This document shows positions 55,606 to 64,000 of a stretch of 64,000 bases of DNA, piece by piece. The notes under the pieces were generated by a model, which was not told the DNA's origin, made no database searches, and saw only the letters and a list, made by a program, of their open reading frames with translations. The position numbers and the translations under genes were made by a program. Every line of letters starts with the position of its first letter. Position 1 is the first letter of the stretch. Source of the stretch: Antedon mediterranea (taxonomy: Eukaryota > Echinodermata > Crinoidea > Comatulida > Antedonidae); contig NC_092672.1 of assembly GCF_964355755.1 (NCBI RefSeq), positions 7,192,001 to 7,256,000 of the forward strand. Direction: 5' to 3'.

Positions 55606-55971
55606 GATATTGAAGTGATCATGTAACTGTCTGTACCTTACAAAAACCACAACAAACGATATTGACAAATACCTCACACATGTTTTTAATCCAATATGCA
55701 AAATTCTCTACCACATCTTCATTGTAATTTATAATAGTTGTAAAATAATACAAAAACTAATATAGCCCACTTCAATTTGTGTATAATCTCTACCAAATAA
55801 TATTATATTACTTTAAAATTATTATGTTCATTTGTTTAAATAGTATTAACAAATATAATTCAGTTATGTATATTAGGACTACGGCAATCATTAATTATTC
55901 AGATAAATTTGCATACAATTCCACATGGGTAACACTTGGTTTTTACAATTAAAAAGAAGGTGGGTTGATAT

Positions 55972-58900
55972 TTAGTTGTTAGCTGCAAATTCTTCACCCT
56001 TTGCGATGTTCTTCTTTAGTTCTTCAATGCACTCGTTGAGTATCTTAGTTTCAAAATTTGACAAAGTTCCTAAACCGAGGTTCCGCTCAATACCGTTGGG
56101 CTGTTAGAAAAAAAGAAAATTGTTCAGTATAGAACTGGTGTACGATTCCTTAAAACAATGCATAAATATTCTACGCTCTGGATAGGGTAAACTTTCCCTT
56201 CATAACATTTCTCCTGTTATAAGCATTTATGATTTCAATTCAAGTTTATTCCAAAAAATATAGCATTGCAGAAAAACTGAATTTGTGTCAAATTTACATT
56301 CAATCCATTACTTAAGCTCTGACTACACTATAAATCTAGTTTGACAAAAAATGTTTAATATAGTGTCATTGTGTCCTTATATGGGAATATCACATTTTTG
56401 TTGTCACATAAAGTTTGATAGGGTAGACAGAGCTTTACAAAATGATTAGCATATATACTTTTGACAAATAGTATGCAAAACAGAATACAAACATGTAAGT
56501 TTATAATTGGTCAACAATAGTGAGTGATTTTAGCAATGTAAATGCCAACATGACAGCAAGGGCCCACAAGCTGAAAATCTACACAAATTGAAATCTGGAA
56601 AAATAGACATTTTACTGCTGGTTGTAGTATACAGTTAAGCGCTTAACTGCACTGAGCAGGTTGGCAAAAAAATCTTAGATAGTTTTTCTAACTACTTACC
56701 CCAAGCAGAAGCGGTGATGCAAAGTAAGTAGCCTCTGTAAGTTCTGACTTGACAAAAGCGCACTCTATAACACCTTGTTTGCCGTTCATTGCCTCAAGAA
56801 GCTAACAACAAATATTACAAATATAACAAGTTATTTCGAGATGAATATTTAAGCTCTGTCTACACTATCAAACTAGTTTGACAAAAAAAAAGTGTGATGT
56901 GCCCAAATATGGTAGTGGTATAACATCATCATGTCCATATATGGGCACATCACATTTGTTTTGTCACATAAAGTTTGATAGTGTAGACAAAGCTTTAGTG
57001 AAATACAGATAACTTTTATTGTCCAAAAAAACTGGATATTGCATTGCTCACTTGTCACAAAGACAGATATAAAAATATAGTATAAAAATCAGAGATACTT
57101 AGCTGTTTTGATTGGCTTACGAGGTTGGCTAACATTATAATATTTAACTATATAATTTATATGATAATGTGGAAACTTACAGAGAACGTAAATCTAGCAC
57201 CTGCATAGGCCATGGACAATGTGGCAGATCCCTGTAAAGAAAAGTGTCAAATAATTGGATTGCAATATTATTATATATAAAACAGTGAGTAAAGTAACCA
57301 TACAGTAGAACCCTATTCAAGGGACACTCTTATAGGGTGACTTTCTTGCAAAATGAGAAAATAAACAAGAGCATATATAAAACTAAGGTCAACCCCTATT
57401 CAGGGAAAACACCTATTAAGTAGACACTTTGTTGACGATTATACAGTATTGTGTTACCATTGATGCATAAAATACTTACAGCTCCTGCTTTTGCATTGAC
57501 AACTTCAGTACCTGCATTTTGAATTCTCTCAGTCATCTTTTGTAAGTCTTCATCACTAAATGATACCTTAGGTGTACACTGCAACACAAACATAATCATC
57601 ACACAATCTTAATTCATTTCATTGTGTATTGTATTGGCATACGTGGCCCATGAATCAACAACAGTGCACTATAACACCAAAACAATTGGTGCATGCGACC
57701 TCTGGGACTCATATAAGTGAGTGAGTGGCCGAGCGGTTAAGAAAGTGGAACCGTAATTACGTAGCCATAACATCGGCAGGGGTTCGAGGCTCACTCGCTC
57801 CATGGTTCTGGTGGTAGAACGAGTCTTCTCGGATAAGGACAATAAACCGTAGGTCCAGTGTACACATCTAGCTCGTGTGCACTTTAAAGAACCTAGTACA
57901 TCTTTCGAGACGAGTAGGGGGTAACCCCGGTGTATTAGTACATCACAGCTACTGATCACCAACTGGGCCCTCTGGGAGACCAGTCTTTGACTGAAGAGGT
58001 TAACCAGTATAAATATAAATAAATAAATAAAAAGTAATACAACAAAATTCATAAATTGTTAAAAAAATGTAAAACAATTGAAGCATTTTAATGTAATTTT
58101 GACTATCAATCAAACACTTTATGTGACAACAAATGTGATGTGCCCATATATGGACAAAATGATGTCATATCACTACCATTATTTGGGCACATCAACTCTT
58201 TTCTGTCAAACTAGTTCAATAGTGTAGACAGCGCTTTAATGTTCTTGGTAAAAGACTATTGTTAGAAAATCGACATTGGCAGGAACAGTGTAGTAAGAGC
58301 AGCAGCAGAATAATGTAATGAACATCAGCAACATTACTAGCATCAAGCAGCTATCTGTAAACCTACCTGTGATACGAGTGGGATGATCGTAATTCCAGAG
58401 TGACCGCCAATCACAGGGCAATTAGTGGCTCCAACATCTAGCCCCTTAGCCTCTGCAATGAATGTGTTAGCTCTTACGATGTCCAGGGTAGAAACACCAA
58501 ATATCCTCCTGGGGTCGTACACTCCAGCAGCTTTGAAAACTTCAGTGGTGATTGGTACAGTTGAGTTCACCTGATAATATTAAATAATATTCAATGTTTT
58601 ACAATAATAAATTAGCATTTCACGGTTCATAACATGGCAAATTTTACTTAGCAGCACACTACTTACAGGATTTGAAATGATTCCAATCATAGCTTTGGGA
58701 CAATACTTGGCACATCCCTCTGCTAAGGTCTTCACAATTGATGCATTCGTGTTAAAAAGGTCATCACGTGTCATACCTAATAAAAAGTTAATATAAATTA
58801 ATGATTAATGATGGAAATTAACCAATGTTTCTAGTGGAAATACGCAAAAATTAAAGATTTAAAATCTCAATTATTATATTCTACTTTGCCTTCTTGCCTT

Positions 58901-59992
58901 TGCATTTTTTATATTGCATTTATCAATATATATTATTATAATCGACATGAAATTAAAATACACCACCAATAATTATTTAAACATTTCTTCGCACCTGGCT
59001 TTCGTGGGACGCCAGCTGGAATGATGACAACTGAACATCCTTCCAAACATTCTTGAAGCTGGTCTGGACCTTGATGACCTGTGACCTTAGCTTTTGTTTC
59101 AATATGGCTCAAGTCAGCTGCTACGCCAGGAGTGTTGGCTATATCGTAAAGGGATAAATGCGATACAAGTGGGCTTTGCTTGATCAGTAATGACATAGGC
59201 TGTCCTATACCTCCGGAAGCTCCTAAAACTGCGACCTTTGCATTATTCTGTAAGTTGAAAAAAATGTCATTAAGTCAGAAAATTTACTTAAATTAGAGTG
59301 TTTTTTCTTTACTAAATACTACAACAATTGGCCTACAAAAACAGTAATATAATTGTAATATAATTATTATATTGGGTATAATTAGGTATTAAAGGTATAA
59401 TATCTACTACTAATTAACTACTCCAGTCTATGTATGTATAGGCTACACAACAGACAGTTCAATGATATATAATATATAGATAGGCTAGAATGAATTGATC
59501 ATTTTATACACCTTGCAACCAGGGAGTTGTTCAACTACCTAAACTAGGCCTCTCTCTAGTTTTTAGAGCACAAAAATTTTTTTTTTATAAAAATGTGCAT
59601 ATAGGATAGATTTAGGCCCTACCCCTCCTAGCTAGGCCTATATTAAATAAATTTTATATTTTTTGTAATTGTGACATTTTAAAACAAGACAAATATAGAC
59701 TCTCATGAAATGTTATGGCAACTGACTGAGGTCAATAACATTTGGTGTCTTTTCAGTTATGCTAGGCCCAGGTCAACAATATAAACATGTCGGTAAAAGG
59801 CAGATTCCAGACGTTTTCTCCCTGGCAGTAATCACATACACAGTGTTGGACGATTTAATTAATTTAGGTAGGGCTAGCCTAGCTGCATATTTCCCCTTTA
59901 GTTTACTCAAACAATACCTGTGATGTGGATGAAAACTGTCGCACCGAACAACGTATGTTTTGTGAAGCCAATGCTCTAACAGAAAATGCCAT
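55972..59992 (-). CDS. MDH2: Mitochondrial malate dehydrogenase, 340 aa, complete
   Basis: Exons: 59918-59992, 58995-59247, 58667-58776, 58367-58570, 57480-57578, 57181-57231, 56700-56801, 55972-56100; 1,023 nt in frame. Catalyses NAD-dependent interconversion of malate and oxaloacetate in the mitochondrial matrix (citric acid cycle). Residues 1-25 form a basic, Ser-rich targeting peptide ([19 protein letters not shown]). The NAD site is GASGGIGQP at about 34-42. Substrate arginines lie in VPRKPG and [11 protein letters not shown], and the catalytic His is near residue 203 in [11 protein letters not shown]. The human protein is 338 aa, so length is normal. Introns contain three MITEs and one SINE. 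The start codon lies 455 bp from that of divergent STYXL1. Confidence 0.97.
56322..56437. mobile_element. MITE, CTGTCTACACTATCAAAC family (MDH2 intron)
   Basis: AAGCTCTGACTACACTATAA ... AGTTTGATAGGGTAGACAGA; a shortened copy lacking part of the middle. Confidence 0.7.
56852..56998. mobile_element. MITE, CTGTCTACACTATCAAAC family (MDH2 intron)
   Basis: AAGCTCTGTCTACACTATCA ... TTTGATAGTGTAGACAAAGC, a complete copy of about 145 bp with the inner GTGCCC / GGGCAC palindrome. Confidence 0.8.
57716..58031 (+). repeat. tRNA-derived SINE, full length
   Basis: The head has a pol III A-box (TGGCCGAGCGG) and a B-box-like GGTTCGAGGC, spaced as in a class II (Leu/Ser type) tRNA. The body contains CTTCTCGGATAAGGAC, CCGTAGGTCCAGTGTACAC and TAACCCCGGTG, and the tail is (AAAT)n. 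The same body occurs at 10588. Intron of MDH2, opposite strand. Confidence 0.8.
58098..58242. mobile_element. MITE, CTGTCTACACTATCAAAC family (MDH2 intron)
   Basis: GACTATCAATCAAACACTTT ... AATAGTGTAGACAGCGCTTT with the inner palindrome; inverted relative to the copy at 56852. Confidence 0.75.
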
Positions 59993-60446
59993 TATTAATA
60001 TATTTTTTACAAATTTAGGAAAATAAGTCAAGACTCAAAAGAAAGAAAAAGACCGGTGATCCACTTCCGTTTTTTAAAGGTCGCTTAAAAAAGTCCTTTG
60101 ACCTCATGACCTATGCGCGTAGTTAGCAACAAGCCTCATTACATTCTAATAATATACCCGTAACGTTTTCTCTTTAAATATAGCATAACACACGAGTAAT
60201 TTTTTTTCTTTATTGAAAAACAAATATTATTTACCCAACTTTTATTTTTAAATTTATATTTGGAACTGAAAAAGTAATTATTTTATACAAATACGTAAGA
60301 ACTATATTTCCAAAAGCACAAACATTGCAGAAACAATGGCGTGCGTAGGCTCTCTTGGAAACAAAGTAAACAAACCAACGTGTGTAAGAAGATAACAAAA
60401 CATCATTATTGACAGTTTCTCCTGAGATAACGAACAGTATTTTAAC
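59993..60446. promoter_or_regulatory. Bidirectional promoter, MDH2 / STYXL1
   Basis: 455 bp between divergent start codons. No coding sequence and no clear TATA box. Human MDH2 and STYXL1 are also head-to-head neighbours, so the shared promoter is likely ancestral. Confidence 0.65.
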
Positions 60447-63166
60447 ATGGCAGGTCTTGTTATATGTGAACCAACTGTTCTATACAATATATTGCAACAG
60501 TATACAACTTATCCATGTCTAAGTGACCCTAATTATTTACTCCTTTTAGGTAAGAATAAATTAGTTTAGTTGTAGCCTTCTTCTATCCTATATATGAATG
60601 ATATATGATTCTGAATCAGGCTGTCTTATAATATTTAGAGCCTACTAACATTTAGGCTACTACGAACCATGGAGGCAGGTATACCTCTAGGGCCTAGAGT
60701 GCCAGTGTACTTGATCTCTTTTAAAATAGCATTTTTACTATCTTAAATAACTGCATGAGTAAGAAGTATGTGTAATGACAATCATTTTACTGCATATAGG
60801 CACAAAGTATTCAGATTTTTCTTGGTAGTAGTAAGTGCAATTTTTAAATAATGTATTAACATTCTATTACTTCAGATGCAAGGAAAACTAACGAATACAA
60901 TGAAAGTCACATTATCACATCAAAACGAGCACCAAGGGTATGTGACTATTGTAATTAACGTAGATTGTTATTAATAACAAACTGTATAGTGTGTTTACAA
61001 GTCTTCAACTTGTTTTACGTTTTTCATATTGAGACAACTGCAATGAGACTGACTACTGACTTTAACAATTACATTTTTAGTATAGGCTTTACACATACAG
61101 GATTTTTCATTTTTACTTTTTGAGATACTGTAGGCTTCAACATCCCGGATTAAATCCCAAGTGTAGCCACACCTGCAATAGATACATCACCATATTTTCT
61201 CTATTTTTTTATTATATAGTCTCCTGAAGATGAATTCCTAGTTCCTTATGACTCTGAGTTAGAATGTAAACTGCATGTCGTGGTCCTAGATAATAACACA
61301 AGAACACTAAAAGACAATGGTAAGCAAACTTATTCCATGAAGAATATCTTGAAACTAAAAATCCAAATTCTAATATTTAAAATGTATTCTGAAACCTGAC
61401 TTTGGGTCAGTCTACAAGGGTGTCAATCTGGTTTAGATGACAGGCATTACTTTATAGTGAACCCTTATCAATTAAACATTTTTATTATTATAATAATATT
61501 AGTTATCATATGTAGATTAGGATTTGTCATTAATGCATGATGGTACAGTACTACATATAATATGTTGTTTTCTTAGGTCCTGCCATAGCATGTGGCCGTG
61601 TGATGTCAGCAATGGGTAGTAAAAATCCAGTGAAGATCTTACGTGGTGGATATGAAGATTTTTCAGCACTTTACCCGTTTCTACGAACACAAACAATAAT
61701 TTACATGCCAAGGGAATTAGACGCATTGAAGACGTACCCAATTGAGATTCTACCAGGGAAGCTGTACCTGGGTAGCTATGATCAAGGATGTGATGCTAGT
61801 ATTCAGAAGGATCTCAAACTAAAAGCACATGTCAATGTGTCCAATGAAGAGGACACCTTGTAAGTATTTTCAAAAATAGGATATTATTTTTGATGTGTGA
61901 AATACTCTTAAAAAGCAGAAGTTTAAACATTAATTCATAACAACAGGCAAAAGAAATGGTATTATTGACAACAGAAGAAAATTTGGGAAAATAAAAAAGC
62001 AGGTGAAAAGGTTTAGCTTTTAAGAATACAATGGTCAAAGGATTTTGTTTGTCCCAATTGGTTTATTGTTTCTTTTAGCACTATTGAGTGTAAAATATGA
62101 TTTAAATAAAAAAGAAAAAGCTCAGATTCCTCATTGTCATTGACACAACAATAGAGACAGTGGCTTAATGCAGAGGCCTGAGGATCCTGGTTTAGGAACG
62201 CCAACGCTGGAAGCATCAGGCATTTTCAGCCCTTTTCTACACATTTAAAGCCTGTTGTTTCCCCCAGAACCGCTCATAGCTGTTAACGCCACTGAATAGA
62301 GCTTTGCGTTGAATTTCAATTTTTACTTGTTTTAACAGATTTCAAGATGATTCTACTGGGGATGTATTCACTCTTCCTGCAATGGATGACAGCGATGCAA
62401 ACCTATTCTCATATCTACCATATGTCTGCCAATTTATTTGTAAGCACAATACAGAAATATTTAGCTTTTGATCGTAACATTCACCTAGAAAATTGAAACT
62501 TTAAAATGAAGATATATTCCACTTTTGATTAATTGTAAAAGTTTAAGATGAATTAAGAAAACATATCTAACCACTTTTGAGTGTTTTTTTCAATTTTTTT
62601 TTTTACTTTTCATTCAGGTAAAAAACTTGAAGAAAACAAGACAGTTTTAGTATTCAGCAAACTTGGAATTAGTCGATGTGTTAGTGTTGTTCTTGCATAC
62701 TTAATGAATTTTTACAAGTGGCCTTTACATGTAAGTAGTCAGTATGCAAATAACATTAAGAAATATGCTAAACAGTGTGTATATTGGTCATTCAAGTATG
62801 GTGACATGCCTAGAGCTCTGTCTGCACTATCAAACTAGTTTGACCAAAAAAAAGTGTGATGTGCCCAAATATGGTAGTCATATACCCAAATATGGTAGTG
62901 ATATGACATCAACATGTCCATTATGAGTATATCACATTTTGTGTTACATAACGTTTGATAGTGTAAACAGAGCTTAATATAACTAATTCAAGTTTCTTGA
63001 ATACATAATTAACAACATTTTGTTTTTATTATAGGATGCCTATAAACATGTGCTTGAGTGCAAACAAAATATCCGCCCTCATCGTACATTTGTGCAACAG
63101 TTGTCTAAATGGGAAGAATCGCTATTTGGAGAGGCTATCACAAACGTTCAAGATCCAAATTATTAA
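60447..63166 (+). CDS. STYXL1: STYXL1 (MK-STYX) pseudophosphatase, 297 aa, complete
   Basis: Exons: 60447-60549, 60876-60937, 61220-61319, 61577-61859, 62339-62439, 62618-62730, 63035-63166; 894 nt in frame. The first residues ([27 protein letters not shown]) match vertebrate STYXL1. Residues 1-135 are a rhodanese-like domain ([19 protein letters not shown] at its end). Residues 145-297 are a dual-specificity-phosphatase-like domain ([21 protein letters not shown]). The catalytic loop reads VFSKLGISR (residues 228-236): the His-Cys of active enzymes is replaced by Phe-Ser, so no phosphatase activity is expected. Human STYXL1 has been tied to stress-granule control and mitochondrial apoptosis. 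A frame reading through the donor at 62731 into a MITE gives a false C-terminus. AATAAA near 63742. Confidence 0.93.
62809..62977. mobile_element. MITE, CTGTCTACACTATCAAAC family (last STYXL1 intron)
   Basis: GAGCTCTGTCTGCACTATCA ... GTTTGATAGTGTAAACAGAG. The motif CCCAAATATGGTAGT is doubled inside this copy, making it longer than the others. Confidence 0.75.
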
Positions 63167-63779
63167 TTTATCAAATTCAAAACTTTTTTTTCTGCTTCTT
63201 ATTTCAAATTGTATTTTGTATTAAATAGTGATTTGGAGTTTGACTTTGGTTTATATTTGTTAATTTAATTATTTATAACAGGTGGCACTTTTTTGCCCTT
63301 TTCAGCTTTAAAATAATTGAAGATGACATTAATTTTATAAAACATGTCTCGGCTGGGATTGCTATAGTATAGAAATCAAATTATTATTATTATAGAATAC
63401 AGAAAAATAATGGTTACTATGCACTAGCAGTGAACAGAATATGCATATTTTATGTATATGTTTCTATGTATATTTGCTGTTTTATTTTTAAGTTTGACAA
63501 TCTAAAGATTCTTTTTACAATTTTAATCTCAAGGTTTGTAAATATTTTGTATATTTGTTTGAACCAAATTGTTTAAAGGCTAAAATCGACAACAATTGTA
63601 TATGTAAATATATTTTGTTTATTCTGAATATTTCTGAACTTTATGTAAAATATAATTCTACATTATGGTACTGTACAGTATTTTAAAATTTGAATGTTTT
63701 TATTATATTTTATACATTAACATGAATGTTAATAGAACTTGAATAAAAGAGTTTAAAATCTATTTACTATTAATCTGTA
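63167..63779. other. Convergent 3' UTR region, STYXL1 / ALKBH4
   Basis: AT-rich, no coding sequence. Contains the STYXL1 polyadenylation signal near 63742, only about 40 bases from the ALKBH4 stop codon, so the two 3' UTRs probably overlap. Confidence 0.5.
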
Positions 63780-64000
63780 TCATTGCACGACAAGACCTTG
63801 GAACGATAATGCTCGTTCTATTAATTTTTTTCCTTGTTCACAAAGACTTCCACCATCTTGAAACTCATCTGACAGTTCTCTCCATGTGATTGCTACTCTC
63901 CGGGAAACAATCGCCCCTCGAGGTATAGAATGTTTCCATATGTGTCTAGCATCACCTTGAAGAACAACGAGACTCCTTTGTAAAAGTGGTATTCTCACTA
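63780..64000 (-). CDS. ALKBH4: ALKBH4 homologue, C-terminal exon, runs off right edge
   Basis: Open to the window edge; stop TGA at 63780-63782. The frame gives RSLVVLQGDARHIWKHSI, RRVAITWRELSDEF and ends ERALSFQGLVVQ, matching the C-terminus of ALKBH4 closely (ARHxWKHxI, RELSxEF, ALSFQG). ALKBH4 is an Fe(II)/2-oxoglutarate dioxygenase linked to actomyosin and DNA/RNA demethylation. The visible part holds the last metal-ligand His (in RHIWKH) and the Arg pair (RR) that contacts 2-oxoglutarate. The rest of the gene lies to the right, so its 5' end and exon number are unknown. Confidence 0.85.
   Translation of the reverse strand, partial: VRIPLLQRSLVVLQGDARHIWKHSIPRGAIVSRRVAITWRELSDEFQDGGSLCEQGKKLIERALSFQGLVVQ

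Larger units (their letters stand above)
53414..55971. other. Intergenic region between protease gene and MDH2 3' end
   Basis: Starts with the protease 3' UTR. Contains a perfect hairpin at 53833-53871, an inverted-repeat element at about 55160-55350 and a fragment of the hairpin-ended transposon at 55497. No convincing coding sequence. Confidence 0.5.

Noticed and set aside
62744-62926. STYXL1 C-terminus ending in the MITE ([12 protein letters not shown])
   Set aside because: The frame runs through a good donor (CAT|gtaagt) at 62731; the next exon at 63035 restores the conserved C-terminus ending QDPNY.

Overview
Animal nuclear DNA. Genes have many short exons with GT/AG borders, the background is AT-rich, and introns are full of transposon debris. 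Gene content (RMND1, major vault protein, malate dehydrogenase MDH2, STYXL1, ALKBH4, an LDLa/TSP1 trypsin-like protease, and two ankyrin-ROC-COR-Death proteins) and a TU-like foldback transposon suggest an invertebrate deuterostome, most likely an echinoderm. I cannot name the species. Exon borders were worked out by hand from splice signals, reading phase and homology, so a few may be off by one or two bases.

Layout. 1-2.3 kb (-): first four coding exons of RMND1, running off the left edge; one intron holds an inverted-repeat element with a hammerhead-ribozyme core. 3.3-4.0 kb (+): small coiled-coil gene, head-to-head with RMND1. 5.4-19.6 kb (-): ROCO gene A, 22 exons, about 1,040 aa, ankyrin repeats - ROC GTPase - COR - Cys-rich segment - Death domain. 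21.2-34.9 kb (-): ROCO gene B, a tandem paralogue with nearly the same exon layout. Its ROC region is broken by a one-base frameshift and by a 938-bp transposon inside an exon, and it carries an intact LINE in a COR intron. 36.4-42.7 kb (-): complete MVP (13 coding exons, 849 aa). 45.7-53.4 kb (+): secreted protease with nine LDLa modules, one TSP1 and a trypsin domain (709 aa); four LDLa exons were recently duplicated as a 2-kb block. 56.0-60.0 kb (-): MDH2 (8 exons, 340 aa). 60.4-63.2 kb (+): STYXL1 (7 exons, 297 aa), head-to-head with MDH2 as in human. 63.8-64 kb (-): last exon of ALKBH4.

How the genes relate. RMND1, MDH2, STYXL1, MVP and ALKBH4 are conserved housekeeping genes that need not act together; RMND1 and MDH2 are mitochondrial, and human STYXL1 has been linked to mitochondria. 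The two ROCO genes join a GTPase switch to a Death domain and are probably immune or cell-death signalling proteins. Paralogue A keeps an open frame but has lost the G4 aspartate and half of a Cys-pair motif. Paralogue B keeps those residues but has lost its reading frame. The protease is probably extracellular.

Mobile DNA is abundant: an L2/CR1-like LINE, a tRNA-derived SINE, a Penelope-like fragment, a foldback element, a hairpin-ended element with 9-bp target duplications, and several MITE families. The short word AGGCCTA occurs strikingly often throughout.
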